A stretch of DNA of 64,000 nt from Streptomyces albipurpureus (GCF_023701525.1 NZ_JAMQAW010000008.1:131071-195070); one strand, 5' to 3'. Shown: positions 41,800 through 50,972, counted from the stretch's first letter. Notes: generated from the sequence alone by a model not told the origin. Made by a program: numbers and translations.

Positions 41800-43341
41800 A
41801 TGTGTGCCGCGACGTCCGAACAGGGCCCCGACGACAGCGCTGGCGCTGAGCCCAGGCTCCAGCCGGGCTGGCTCAGCACCGAGCCCTATCCACAGCTCAT
41901 CGGGGGCAAGGAGGCCACCGACGGCACACCGCAGCCGATCACCGACCCTTCCACCGGCCAGCAGCCGGCCCGCTTCCTCGCCGCAACCGAGCAGGAGGTG
42001 GACGCGGCCATCGGCGCCGCTCGCAGCAGCTTCGACAGTGGTGTCTGGCGGCGGATGCCGGGGCCGCGCAAGGCCGAGGTGCTGGAGGCGGCAGCGGCGG
42101 CCATCCGCGCGAACGCGCCGAGGCTCGCCGCTCTGGAGGCCCTGGACACCGGCAAGGGGGTGTCCGGGGCGCTTGTCAACGATGTGTACGAGGCCGCCAA
42201 CGCGTTCTCCTACGCCGCTGCCGTGACCCGTACCGCCCATGGTGACGCCCGGCGGGCCACCTTCCCGCCGGAGCTGCTGCCGGGCGGTGGCCCGGAGATC
42301 CTGACCGTACGGCAGCCTGAGCCGGCCGGTGTGGTGGTGGAGCTGCTGCCGTGGAACGGGCCGCTGATGACCGGTAGCCAGCGGATCGCCTCCGCACTGG
42401 CCGCTGGCTGCTCGATCGTGGCGAAGCCGCCCATCGACGCGGTGATCACCCTGGTGGAGCTGGGCCGTATCCTCACCGCGGCCGGGCTGCCCGCCGGGGT
42501 GCTCAATGTGGTGCTCGGCCCCGGTGGCAGGGTGGGCGAGCAGCTGATCACCGATCCGCGGGTCGATCTGATCAGTCTGACCGGTGGCACCGAGACCGGC
42601 CGTCATGTGATGGCCGCGGCCGCCCGCAATCTGACCCCGGTCCATCTGGAACTGGGGGGCAAGTCCCCGGTCGTGGTGTTCGCCGACTCCGATCTGGAGC
42701 AGGCAGTGGGCTGGGCGATGATGGCGGCCTTTGTGAACATGGGCGAGGTCTGTGTCGCCGGCAGCCGGCTGCTGATCGAGGAGTCCGTGTACGACGAGGT
42801 GATCCACGGGGTCGCCGAGGCGGCGGCCTCACTGCCAATCGGGGACGCGCTCGACCCCTCGACCTTCATCGGCCCGCTGATCAATGAGCGGCACGCCGAG
42901 CGGGTGCGCGGCTATGTCGAGCGGGCCGTCGGCGCGGGGGACGCCAAGCTGATCGGCTCGCCCTCGGTGCCCTCCGGTCTCGGTTCGGCCTTTGTGGCGC
43001 CGACCGTACTCGGTGGGGTGCGGCGCGGCTGTGAGCTGGAGCAGCAGGAGGTCTTCGGTCCTGTGCTGGCGGCGATGCCGTTCAGCTCGGAGGCCGAGGC
43101 GGTGGAGCTCGCCAACGGCACCAGCTACGGCCTCAACGGCACGGTCTTCACCTCGAACCTGGAGCGCGCCTTCCGGTTCGCGGATGCCCTGGACTGCGGT
43201 GAAGTCAATGTCAACTGCCATTTTGCGCCAGATATGAACGGCGGCCGAGGTGAACCGCGTAAGTCCAGCGGTTTCTCCCGTACCGGAGTCGATGCGTACA
43301 CCCGGATCAAGGCCGTGAACGTTCAGGTGCACAGCGGCTGA
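41800..43341 (+). CDS. NAD(P)-dependent aldehyde dehydrogenase
   Basis: A 513-aa ALDH, betaine-aldehyde-dehydrogenase-like. LLPWNGPLMTGSQRIASALA near residue 187, LTGGTETGRHVMAAA near 262, the base Glu in LELGGKSPVVV near 285 and the nucleophile Cys in MGEVCVAGSRL near 317 are present. GAGGGAGA precedes the ATG. The next gene is a VOC protein 102 bp downstream with its own operator-like region, so this gene may be regulated separately. Confidence 0.92.
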   Translation: MCAATSEQGPDDSAGAEPRLQPGWLSTEPYPQLIGGKEATDGTPQPITDPSTGQQPARFLAATEQEVDAAIGAARSSFDSGVWRRMPGPRKAEVLEAAAAAIRANAPRLAALEALDTGKGVSGALVNDVYEAANAFSYAAAVTRTAHGDARRATFPPELLPGGGPEILTVRQPEPAGVVVELLPWNGPLMTGSQRIASALAAGCSIVAKPPIDAVITLVELGRILTAAGLPAGVLNVVLGPGGRVGEQLITDPRVDLISLTGGTETGRHVMAAAARNLTPVHLELGGKSPVVVFADSDLEQAVGWAMMAAFVNMGEVCVAGSRLLIEESVYDEVIHGVAEAAASLPIGDALDPSTFIGPLINERHAERVRGYVERAVGAGDAKLIGSPSVPSGLGSAFVAPTVLGGVRRGCELEQQEVFGPVLAAMPFSSEAEAVELANGTSYGLNGTVFTSNLERAFRFADALDCGEVNVNCHFAPDMNGGRGEPRKSSGFSRTGVDAYTRIKAVNVQVHSG

Positions 43342-43348
43342 ATCCGTC

Positions 43349-43369
43349 CTTTGTGCTCCAGAAACAAAG
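43349..43369. repeat. Inverted repeat after the aldehyde dehydrogenase gene
   Basis: CTTTGT (43349-43354) and ACAAAG (43364-43369) form a 6-bp inverted repeat with a 9-nt loop, 7 bp after the stop codon. It is AT-rich for this genome, so a protein-binding site is as likely as a weak terminator. Confidence 0.4.
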
Positions 43370-43375
43370 ACCCAA

Positions 43376-43412
43376 ATGGTCTGGCATCCCTACCTTCTGA
43401 ATGTCAGACCAT
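43376..43412. promoter_or_regulatory. Probable GntR (FadR-type) operator
   Basis: ATGGTCTGGCAT (43376-43387) and ATGTCAGACCAT (43401-43412) are inverted copies differing at one position, with a 13-bp centre. The TGGTC/GACCA core matches the operator style of FadR-subfamily GntR regulators. One such regulator is encoded two genes downstream, so autoregulation of the VOC-gntR unit is likely. Confidence 0.6.
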
Positions 43413-43443
43413 CAGTCCGAAAGTCCGAAAGGAGCTGTTGGCG

Positions 43444-43929
43444 ATGGCGATCACAGGCATGAACCACGCGGTCCTCTATGTGCGGGACGCCCGCAAGACC
43501 GCGGCTTTCTATCACGATGTGCTCGGGTTCGAGACCATCATCGAGGGCCCCCCGGGCAGCTTCGTCTTTATGCGTGCCCCCGCCTCCGAGAACCACCACG
43601 ACATCGCGTTCTTCACCATCGGTGAGAAGGCCAAGGCCTCCGAAGCCGGGGCGAAGACGGTGGGGATGTACCACATCGCCTGGGAAGTGCCCACGCTTGA
43701 GGCGCTGGCCGGGGTACGGGAGCGGCTGCTGAAGGCGGGCGCCCTCAAGGGCGCCAGCGACCACGGCGCCAACAAGAGCCTCTACGCGCTCGACCCCGAT
43801 GGGTTGGAGTTCGAGGTGATGTGGCTGGTGCCGCCCGAGCACTGGGGAGACGAGGCCCACCAGGCCATCGTCCGCCCGTTGGACCTGGACGCCGAGATAC
43901 GGCGCTTCGCCGTCGTGAGCGGCTCCTGA
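43444..43929 (+). CDS. VOC-superfamily ring-cleavage/glyoxalase-type protein
   Basis: A 161-aa VOC protein that keeps full metal-ligand positions: MNHAVLYVRDARKTAAFYHD (His in MNHAVL), GMYHIAWEVPTLEALAG (His in MYHIAW) and LDPDGLEFEVMWLVP (Glu). This resembles catechol 2,3-dioxygenase-like and glyoxalase members, so it is a better candidate for an active metalloenzyme than the tandem pair at 36.6-37.6 kb. AAGGAG lies upstream of the ATG. It is 5 bp from the GntR gene. Confidence 0.85.
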   Translation: MAITGMNHAVLYVRDARKTAAFYHDVLGFETIIEGPPGSFVFMRAPASENHHDIAFFTIGEKAKASEAGAKTVGMYHIAWEVPTLEALAGVRERLLKAGALKGASDHGANKSLYALDPDGLEFEVMWLVPPEHWGDEAHQAIVRPLDLDAEIRRFAVVSGS

Positions 43930-43934
43930 CGGCC

Positions 43935-44648
43935 ATGGACCCCATCCAGTTCGCTCCCGTCTCCCGCTCCACGGTCTCGGAGAAGGTCCGTGACTCGCTG
44001 CTGGAGAGCATCCGGGACGGCGCGCTCGCCCCGGGCGCGCGGTTCCCCGCGGAGCGGACGCTGTGCGAACAGTTCGGTGTCGCGCGGACATCGGTGCGGG
44101 AGGCGGTGCAGGGACTGGTCTTCCTGGGCTGTGTCATCAAGCGCGGCAACCGCTTCTTCGTCGCCGAAACCCTGCCCGATGTCCCGCTGGGAGTGGATGA
44201 CCGGCGCAAGCGCAATGTCTCGGAGCTCTTCGAGGTACGGCAGGTGACCGAGGTCGCCATCGCCAAGCTGGCCGCCCTACGGGCCAGTGACGTCGAACGG
44301 GCCCAGATAGCGGCGCTGGCGGCGGAGTTCGGCCCCGGACTGCGACTGGAGGAGTTCCGAGACCTCGACCGGAGGTTCCATCTGGCGCTGGCCCGCGCCT
44401 GTGGCAACCCCACCCTGCACGAGCTGTACCGCAAGGCGCTGGACGCGGTGTTCGCCTCCGAGGACTTCTCCTCGCTGCTGGACGCCGAGAACAACGCCGC
44501 CGCGGTACGGGAAGTGATCGCTGAGGCGTCGATCGCCCATGTACGCATCGCCGACGCGGTCACCGGCGGCGATCCCAAGGCCGCGGCCCTGGCCGCCGCC
44601 GATCATCTGGGCGAGGTCGAGAAGCACATGATCGCCCGCATGTTCTAG
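43935..44648 (+). CDS. GntR-family (FadR-type) transcriptional regulator
   Basis: A 237-aa regulator. The winged HTH lies at about residues 10-75 (VSEKVRDSLLESIRDGALAP, FPAERTLCEQFGVARTSVRE). The FCD ligand domain covers about 95-230, with metal-ligand type residues in DLDRRFHLALARACGN and HVRIADAV. FCD domains bind carboxylic acids with a metal. The start is ATG 43935. The operator-like inverted repeat upstream of the VOC gene is its likely target. Confidence 0.92.
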   Translation: MDPIQFAPVSRSTVSEKVRDSLLESIRDGALAPGARFPAERTLCEQFGVARTSVREAVQGLVFLGCVIKRGNRFFVAETLPDVPLGVDDRRKRNVSELFEVRQVTEVAIAKLAALRASDVERAQIAALAAEFGPGLRLEEFRDLDRRFHLALARACGNPTLHELYRKALDAVFASEDFSSLLDAENNAAAVREVIAEASIAHVRIADAVTGGDPKAAALAAADHLGEVEKHMIARMF

Positions 44649-44676
44649 AGCCGGTGATCGCACGTCCTGGTCGCCG

Positions 44677-44698
44677 CTCCCACCGCGAGGGGTGGGAG
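44677..44698 (+). terminator. Hairpin terminator after gntR
   Basis: CTCCCACC and GGTGGGAG form a perfect 8-bp stem with a 6-nt loop, 28 bp after the gntR stop. It has no T run, as usual in Streptomyces. Confidence 0.65.
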
Positions 44699-44759
44699 AA
44701 CGACAGGACCGCGGGCCGGTAGCCGGGCAGCCGGCACAACAGAGAGGACCGATCCACCC

Positions 44760-45125
44760 GTGAGCGACGAAGAGCACGTCTGGCCGTTCGACGATTCCGA
44801 GTTCAAAGAGGTCAAGCCGGGCTTCCGTAGACGCGTCTACACCGGGGACGACATGATGGTGACCTTCTGGCGCATCGCCGAGGGCCGCGGACCCACCCCC
44901 TACGACAACCACCCCGACAACGAGCAGTGGGGCATTGTCATCAAGGGCAAGTTGGACTTCCGGATCGGCTCGGACGAGCGCAGGGTACTGGGCCCCGGCG
45001 ATGTCTACTGGGCGCCCAAGGGCCATGACCACGGGGACAGCCTCTTCATCGGCGACCCCGAGCACGGCGAGACCTGGATCATCGATGTCTTCACCCCGCC
45101 CAGGGATGAGTACCGCAACGGCTGA
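44760..45125 (+). CDS. Cupin-domain protein
   Basis: A 121-aa single-domain cupin. The two motifs are visible: YDNHPDNEQWGIVIKGKLDF (about residues 42-61; His, Gln/Glu side) and GDVYWAPKGHDHGDSL (about 80-95, with His residues). Small cupins serve as isomerases, dioxygenases or sugar-binding proteins. Its place between the GntR regulator and another VOC protein suggests a catabolic step. The start is GTG 44760, with GAGAGGA upstream. Confidence 0.8.
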   Translation: MSDEEHVWPFDDSEFKEVKPGFRRRVYTGDDMMVTFWRIAEGRGPTPYDNHPDNEQWGIVIKGKLDFRIGSDERRVLGPGDVYWAPKGHDHGDSLFIGDPEHGETWIIDVFTPPRDEYRNG

Positions 45126-45409
45126 CCAGCCGCCTTCCGGCCCGGGGACCCGCACCGCGCCCCACGGTAGCCCCGTCGCACCTTCCCGGTCCGCTGCTCG
45201 CCGCCACCACCACGGCAGCAGCGACGACCCCGCGGCGACGCATCCACACCGTGCCCGCCCGAGCGCGCAGAACCCATGGCCGCGCCATACCACCGCCTTT
45301 CGCCGGCAGCCTCTCCCATCCGCTGCCTTCGCCCCTTCTCGCTCACTCGTCTCCGTCCCATCCCTGGACTCGGGGATGGGAGACCCCTTCACCACATCGG
45401 AGGAATCCC

Positions 45410-45769
45410 GTGAACATCGGCAGCCTGCTCATCGGTTCGAGCAACGTCGAGCAGATGAAGTCCTGGTACCGCGCCGCGTTCTCCGTCACGGAGAACGACG
45501 GTGGCGCATTCGCCTTCGGTGCCGTTCAGCTCTTCATCGAGGAGCACAGCGAGGTCTCCGGCCCGAACAACGACGCCGCGCGGATCATCATCAACCTCGA
45601 TGTGGACGACTGCCGCGCCCTGGAGGCGCACCTGCTGACCCAGGACGTCACCTGGGTGCGCAAGGTCGAGCAGATGCCCTTCGGACTGATCGGCACCCTC
45701 GCCGACCCCGACGGCAACTACGTACAGATCATCCAGTGGGGCGCCAACCCCGAGTCCCACCAGGACTGA
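45410..45769 (+). CDS. VOC-superfamily protein
   Basis: A 119-aa VOC protein: IGSLLIGSSNVEQMKSWYRA, then ARIIINLDVDDCRALEAHLL and LADPDGNYVQIIQWG. The GTG start 45410 has GGAGG at 6-bp spacing. Metal ligands are partly lost (no His in the first strand), so a non-enzymatic binding role or altered chemistry is possible. It lies 285 bp after the cupin gene and is followed by a strong terminator, so it ends this unit. Confidence 0.8.
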   Translation: MNIGSLLIGSSNVEQMKSWYRAAFSVTENDGGAFAFGAVQLFIEEHSEVSGPNNDAARIIINLDVDDCRALEAHLLTQDVTWVRKVEQMPFGLIGTLADPDGNYVQIIQWGANPESHQD

Positions 45770-45800
45770 CGGCTGTTGGCCCGTCGCACTCCCTGTCCCC

Positions 45801-45823
45801 GGTGCCGCCTCGCAGGCGGCACC
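45801..45823 (+). terminator. Hairpin terminator after the VOC gene
   Basis: GGTGCCGCC and GGCGGCACC form a perfect 9-bp stem with loop TCGCA, 32 bp past the stop codon. It separates the VOC gene from the ABC importer operon. Confidence 0.75.
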
Positions 45824-46073
45824 ACCGTGCACCACCGGTAGAGCGGTACCAGTAATTCTGGGCCGCGGACCTCCGTGGATCCGACGGATTCCGCTGCTCC
45901 CCCCACTCCTGCAACTCCCGCAGCACCCACGTACGACCGAAGGACCGATGGACCACCGGCCGGGCCGGCGCCGTCCACACCCTCATCCGCTCCGTCGCCG
46001 ACGGCGGAGCGACCCGGTCCACAGCCGCCGTACGAGATGCCCTATCCGCGCCGAGTCGTCTGGAGACCATGCA
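45824..46073. promoter_or_regulatory. Leader region of the BMP importer operon
   Basis: This 250-bp gap between the terminator and the substrate-binding protein gene must contain the operon promoter. No confident -35/-10 pair or riboswitch fold was recognised; the sequence is Pro-codon-like and GC-rich in all frames. Confidence 0.35.
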
Positions 46074-47189
46074 ATGAAGAGAATGCTGAGAGCCGTTGCG
46101 GGACTGGTCGTCGTACCAGGACTGATGTTGACCGCCTGTGGAGACCCGCAGACCGACGACCCCAAGAAGCCCGCCACCAAGGCCACCACCGAGAAGGGCA
46201 CGGACGCCACCACCGGCACCCAGGCGGGCGGCACGCTCCCCAAGGGCGAACCCGATGTCAACGGTGACGGCAAGGTCGTCATCGGTGTCATGAGCCCCGG
46301 TGACACCAAGGACAAGGGCTACTACCAGAGCTTCGTCGACGAATCGCAGAAGTACGCTGATGAGAACGGCTGGAAGCTCACCATCGTCGACAAGATCAAC
46401 CCGGCCGCCGCGGTGCAGCAGGCGCGCAACCTCTGCCGCCAGCGCGTCGACATGGTCGCGATCGGCGCCAGTGAACTGAAAGACGCGCTCTCCGCCTCGA
46501 CCGAGCCCCAGTGCAAGGGCGTCACCTGGTACATCAGCGGTGGCATGGGCGTGAAGCAGACTCCGGAGTTCACCCAGTCCCTCGACTTCATCAACGAGAG
46601 CCTGTACGCCGCCGGATACGCGGCCGGCCTCGTCCTCAAGGACAACGGCGGCAAGAAGGCCGGCTACATCACCGGCCCCGACCTGGACTTCGCCCGCGCT
46701 GTCGCCAAGGCGTTCAAGGCCGGCATCAAGGCCGTCGTCCCCGACGCCGAACTCGTCGAGAACTACACCGGCGACTTCAATGACTCCGGCAAGGCCAACG
46801 AGGCCGCCAACGCCCAGCTCTCCCAGGGCGTCAAGGTGATCTACCCCTATCTCGGCGGGGCCACCGACTCGGTCACCCGGATCGCCAACAAGAAGGGCGT
46901 CCCGGCCCTCACCCCCGGCACCGACCGCTGCGGCGACGCGAGCGGAGTGAAGTACGCGATCTCCGTCGTCTTCAGCCCCGGCGCCTACTTCGCCGGAGCG
47001 CTCAAGGACTTCAAGGCAGGCACCCTGCGCATGGGCGTCGCCCGTGAATGGCACCTCGGCAAGGACCCGGTCCCCTACGTCAAGCTCTGTGACCCGAAGG
47101 GCGATCAGGAGGCTCAGCTCAAGAAGCTCACGGAGGACATCGGATCCGGAAAGCTGAACGTCGATGACGCCGTCGCCGGCAAGCAGTAG
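46074..47189 (+). CDS. BMP-family ABC transporter substrate-binding lipoprotein
   Basis: A 371-aa lipoprotein. The signal sequence MKRMLRAVAGLVVVPGLMLTAC ends in a lipobox (Cys about residue 22) and is followed by a Thr/Lys-rich linker. The BMP/PnrA fold begins at VVIGVMSPGDTKDKGYYQSF near residue 63. DMVAIGASELKDAL and VIYPYLGGATDSVTRI are in the ligand-binding core. BMP-family receptors of known specificity bind nucleosides or purines, so the importer probably takes up such a compound. GGAGACC precedes the ATG. Its 3' end overlaps the ATPase gene by 26 bp. Confidence 0.92.
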   Translation: MKRMLRAVAGLVVVPGLMLTACGDPQTDDPKKPATKATTEKGTDATTGTQAGGTLPKGEPDVNGDGKVVIGVMSPGDTKDKGYYQSFVDESQKYADENGWKLTIVDKINPAAAVQQARNLCRQRVDMVAIGASELKDALSASTEPQCKGVTWYISGGMGVKQTPEFTQSLDFINESLYAAGYAAGLVLKDNGGKKAGYITGPDLDFARAVAKAFKAGIKAVVPDAELVENYTGDFNDSGKANEAANAQLSQGVKVIYPYLGGATDSVTRIANKKGVPALTPGTDRCGDASGVKYAISVVFSPGAYFAGALKDFKAGTLRMGVAREWHLGKDPVPYVKLCDPKGDQEAQLKKLTEDIGSGKLNVDDAVAGKQ

Positions 47190-48912
47190 TCCGCTCGCAC
47201 CGGGCACAGCGCCGGTGACCGCTGGGGAGGCTGATGCCCCGGCCCTCCAGATGGTAGGCATCAGCAAGCACTTCGGTCCGGTCTGCGCCTGCGGCGATGT
47301 CGATCTCAGTGTCGCGGCCGGAGAGATCCACGGCCTGCTCGGGGAGAACGGCGCGGGCAAGAGCACCCTGATGAAGGTGCTGCTCGGTCTGGTCACCCCG
47401 GATTCCGGGCAGATCCTGCTGCGCGGCAAGCCCGAGACGATCTCCGACCCGCTCACCGCGGCGGCCCGCGGTATCGCCATGGTCCACCAGCACTTCAGCC
47501 TGGTGGGCAGGCTCACCGTCTGGGAGAACATCGCCCTCGGTGACCGTGGCCGCGTCGACCGGGAACACATCCGTACCGTGGTGCGCGAGGTCGGCGAACG
47601 CTACGGCCTCGCCGTCGACCCGGACGCCCGGGTGGAGGACCTCTCCACCGGAGAGCGCCAGCGGGTGGAGATCGTCAAATGCCTCCGCAGGGACCCGGAT
47701 GTCCTGGTCCTGGACGAGCCGACGTCGGTACTCACCCTGGAGGAGTCGCGGGACCTGTTCACCGTGCTCCGCCGAGTCGTCGCCGACGAGGGCAAGGCGG
47801 TGATCCTCATCAGCCACAAGCTCGATGAGATCATCCACGCCACCGACAAGGTCACCATCATGCGGCAGGGCCGGGTGGTGGGGCGGCGGATCACCGCCGA
47901 GACCGATGAGCGGGCCCTCGCCCGCGAAATGGTCGGGCGCGAACTCTCCAAGTGGACCGCGGCCACCGCGGTCGGCGTCATGGACGCACTGATCGAGCCG
48001 GGCCAGACGGAGCCGGCGAGCGGTCCGCAACTCGAAGTGGCGGAGGAGCCGACGACTGCCGATGAGCCGTCGGCACAGGAAGTCTCGACACCTGAGGGGT
48101 CCGTGGCGGCGGACCCCTCGGGGGCCACCCCTTCGGCGGCGGCCCCGACCGTGACCGAGGCAACCACCGGCGTACTCCTGCGGATCAAGGACGCCCACGC
48201 CATCAGCCCCGAGAAGATCCCGCTGCTGCGCGGTCTGACCCTGGAGCTGCGCGCGGGCGAGATCCTGGGCATCGCCGGAGTCGAGGGCAACGGCCAGTCC
48301 GCGGTGGGAGACCTCTTCTCCAGCCTGCTGCCACTGACCTCCGGAACCGTCGAAGTCGATGGCAAGACCATCGCCGCCGGCCGTCCCGGAGCCATGCACG
48401 CGGCCGGAATCGGAGTGATCCCCGAGGATCGCCATGCCTCCGGCTGCGTACTGGACATGAGCGTCGCCGAGAACCTGGTCCTCGCCGACCTCGGAGGCAT
48501 CAGCAAGCGCGGTCTGCTCAGTCGGAGCCGACTCAATGAGCGGGCCCGCGCCCTCATCGAAGAGTTCGAGATCGCCACCCCCTCGCCCGACACCCCGATG
48601 CGGCTGCTCTCCGGCGGCAACCAGCAGAAGGTCGTACTCGCCCGCGAACTCTCCGCCCGACCGCGCGTCCTGGTCGCGGCCCAGCCCACCCGCGGCCTCG
48701 ACATCGGCGCCATCGAATACATGACCCTGCGGCTCCACGAAGCGGCCAAGAGCGGTATCGCCGTGCTGCTGCTCTCCACCGAACTCAGCGAAATCCTCAC
48801 CCTTTCCCAGCGGATAGCGGTCATCCACCGCGGAACGATCGTCGGCGAGATGGACCGCGCGGATGTCGACGTCGAGCGCCTCGGCATGATGATGGGAGGC
48901 CAGACCGCATGA
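47164..48912 (+). CDS. ABC importer ATPase with two nucleotide-binding domains
   Basis: A 582-aa tandem ATPase of the RbsA/nucleoside-importer type. Domain 1 has Walker A GENGAGKST near residue 60, signature STGERQRVE near 163 and Walker B VLVLDEPT near 182. Domain 2 has a degenerate Walker A GVEGNGQSA near 374, signature LSGGNQQK near 482, and the Walker B region reads RVLVAAQPTRGLD, where the usual Asp-Glu is AQ, as in many RbsA-like second domains. An acidic Ala/Glu/Thr-rich linker (about 275-335) joins them and is longer than usual. The start at 47164 lies inside the receptor gene; GTG 47215 is an alternative. Confidence 0.9.
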   Translation: MTPSPASSSPLAPGTAPVTAGEADAPALQMVGISKHFGPVCACGDVDLSVAAGEIHGLLGENGAGKSTLMKVLLGLVTPDSGQILLRGKPETISDPLTAAARGIAMVHQHFSLVGRLTVWENIALGDRGRVDREHIRTVVREVGERYGLAVDPDARVEDLSTGERQRVEIVKCLRRDPDVLVLDEPTSVLTLEESRDLFTVLRRVVADEGKAVILISHKLDEIIHATDKVTIMRQGRVVGRRITAETDERALAREMVGRELSKWTAATAVGVMDALIEPGQTEPASGPQLEVAEEPTTADEPSAQEVSTPEGSVAADPSGATPSAAAPTVTEATTGVLLRIKDAHAISPEKIPLLRGLTLELRAGEILGIAGVEGNGQSAVGDLFSSLLPLTSGTVEVDGKTIAAGRPGAMHAAGIGVIPEDRHASGCVLDMSVAENLVLADLGGISKRGLLSRSRLNERARALIEEFEIATPSPDTPMRLLSGGNQQKVVLARELSARPRVLVAAQPTRGLDIGAIEYMTLRLHEAAKSGIAVLLLSTELSEILTLSQRIAVIHRGTIVGEMDRADVDVERLGMMMGGQTA

Positions 48913-50051
48913 CCAAGCTCCTTGAGGCCCCGCATGCCGCCCGCCCCGCGGGGCCCCCGGGCCCCGCGGCCCCGCGGACCGGAGCGCCGATCACCCAGCG
49001 GCTACGGACCCCGGGCCTGTACGCACTCTCCCTCTCCCTGGCGTTCGCCATCGCCGGACTCCTCGTCGCCGTCGTCGGCAAGTCCCCCTGGGACGCGGCC
49101 GTCGCGATGTACGAGGGCAGCCTCGGCAGCGGTTCCTCCATCGGGCAGAGCATCGACCAGGCGGCCCCGCTGCTGATGGTCGCCATCGGTTCGGTGATCG
49201 CCGCACGGGCGGGCATCTTCAACATCGGCCAGGAGGGGCAGCTGATCATCGGGGCGGCCGTGGGCGCCTCGGTCGGGCTCTTCATGCCCGGCCCCGGCTG
49301 GTTCGTCCTGCTGATGATCCTGCTCTGCGCCGCGATCGGCGGCGCACTCTGGGCCAGCATCGCCGCCATCCTCTACTACTGGCGCGGCGTCGACGTGGTG
49401 ATCGCGACCCTGCTGCTGATCTTCGTCGCCAACCAGGTGGTCTCCTTCGCCGTCAACCGGCCCTATCTCCTGCGGGAGCAGGCGGTGCCCGGCCAGACCA
49501 CCGCCTCGCAGTCCGACATGCTCCGCGAGTCGGTCTGGCTGCCCCGGTTCGGTGAGTACCCCGGCTTCAACATCGGCGCCGGCATCTTCATCGCGGCCCT
49601 GCTCGCCGTCGGCGTCTACTTCGCCCTCACCCGCAGCCGCTGGGGCTTTCGCATCCGCCTTCTCGGGCTGAACGCCAAGACCGCCCACCGGGCCGGCGTC
49701 GGTGCCGTGGTCGTCGGCGGAGGAGCGCTCCTGGCCTCCGGTGCCTTCGCCGGACTCGCCGGCGGCGCCATGCTCACCGGCAGCGGCTACCGCATCCAGG
49801 ACGGCTTCGCCGACAACGTCGGCTTCGACGGACTGCTCGTCGCCCTGGTCGCCAAGGACAACCCGGTCCGCGCCATCCCCGTCGCGCTCTTCTTCGGCGC
49901 ACTGCGCGCCGGTGGCGGATTCCTCGCCTCCACCGGCATCCCCCGCTACATCGTCGCCGTGGTCACGGCCCTACTCGTCCTCGCCGTCGTCTTCCCGACG
50001 GCCTTCGCCGAGATCCAGCGGCGCCGAGTCGCCCGCACCACGGACGCCTGA
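48909..50051 (+). CDS. ABC importer permease (BMP/nucleoside type), subunit 1
   Basis: A 380-aa integral membrane protein of the branched-chain/BPD_transp_2 superfamily, about 9-10 TM helices. IFNIGQEGQLIIGAAVG near residue 100 is the hallmark NxGxEG motif. LLGLNAKTAHRAGVGAVVVG near 255 is the cytoplasmic loop that contacts the ATPase. It is coupled to the ATPase by ATGA. The Pro/Ala-rich N-terminus (about 40 aa) before the first helix is cytoplasmic. Confidence 0.92.
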   Translation: MTKLLEAPHAARPAGPPGPAAPRTGAPITQRLRTPGLYALSLSLAFAIAGLLVAVVGKSPWDAAVAMYEGSLGSGSSIGQSIDQAAPLLMVAIGSVIAARAGIFNIGQEGQLIIGAAVGASVGLFMPGPGWFVLLMILLCAAIGGALWASIAAILYYWRGVDVVIATLLLIFVANQVVSFAVNRPYLLREQAVPGQTTASQSDMLRESVWLPRFGEYPGFNIGAGIFIAALLAVGVYFALTRSRWGFRIRLLGLNAKTAHRAGVGAVVVGGGALLASGAFAGLAGGAMLTGSGYRIQDGFADNVGFDGLLVALVAKDNPVRAIPVALFFGALRAGGGFLASTGIPRYIVAVVTALLVLAVVFPTAFAEIQRRRVARTTDA

Positions 50052-50060
50052 GGAGGCATC

Positions 50061-50972
50061 ATGATCGACGAGGCATCCGTGATCCTCGCCAGCGCCGTAC
50101 GGCTCACCGTGCCCCTGGCCTTCGCGGCCTGCGGTGAGTACATCGCCGAGCGAGCAGGCACCATCAACATCTCCGTCGAGGCCATGATGCTCGGCGGTGC
50201 CTTCAGCGCCGTACTGGGCGCCACCATCACCGGCTCGGCATCCACCGGACTGATCTTCGGCATGGTGGCCGGCCTGATCATCGGCTTTGTCCACGCCCAG
50301 TTCAGCCATCGGCTCGGCGTCAACACCTATGTCGTGGGACTCGTCCTGAGCGCGCTGATCCTCGGGCTCACCAGCTTCCTGCTCGACTCGGTCAAGCTGG
50401 ACACCAACAACCAGGTCAACGCCGTCAACATCCCCTACATCTCCGATATCCCACTCCTCGGGCCCGTCCTCTTCTCCCACCGCTGGCCGGTCTACCTCCT
50501 GATCGTGCTCATCCCGTTCGTCTGGTGGCTGGTCCAGCGCAGCCGGTTCGGTCTTGAGCTGCGCGCCGCGGGTGAGAACCCGCAGTCGGCCGATGTCACC
50601 GGCATCGACGTGCGCAAGCGCCGCCGCCAGGCACTGCTGATCTGCGGGCTGCTCTCCGGACTCGGCGGCGCCTATCTCGCCGTCGGTGAGGTCGGCATGT
50701 TCAACCAGAACATGACCGCGGGCCGTGGCTTCGTCGTCATCGCCGCCGTCATCTTCGGCGGCTGGACCCTGCGCGGCACCATCGCCGGCTGCCTGGTCTT
50801 CGGAGCCGCCGACGCCATGCGACTGGCCCTGCCCGCGCTCGGTGTCCAACTGAACGCCCAATTCCTTATCGCCGCGCCCTATCTGCTGGCGCTGCTCGCG
50901 ATGATGTTCCTTGCCAAGACGCACCGGGCGCCCGGCGCGCTGGGTATTCCATTTGTTCGGGGGACCGCGTGA
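50061..50972 (+). CDS. ABC importer permease (BMP/nucleoside type), subunit 2
   Basis: A 303-aa permease, the partner of the preceding gene. GTINISVEAMMLGGAFSAVL near residue 33 is the NxSxEG-type motif. FGLELRAAGENPQSADVTGI near 165 is the ATPase-contact loop, and about eight TM helices are visible. AGGAGG lies 5 bp before the ATG. Its stop overlaps the start of the next dehydrogenase gene (GTGA), tying that enzyme to the transporter. Confidence 0.92.
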   Translation: MIDEASVILASAVRLTVPLAFAACGEYIAERAGTINISVEAMMLGGAFSAVLGATITGSASTGLIFGMVAGLIIGFVHAQFSHRLGVNTYVVGLVLSALILGLTSFLLDSVKLDTNNQVNAVNIPYISDIPLLGPVLFSHRWPVYLLIVLIPFVWWLVQRSRFGLELRAAGENPQSADVTGIDVRKRRRQALLICGLLSGLGGAYLAVGEVGMFNQNMTAGRGFVVIAAVIFGGWTLRGTIAGCLVFGAADAMRLALPALGVQLNAQFLIAAPYLLALLAMMFLAKTHRAPGALGIPFVRGTA

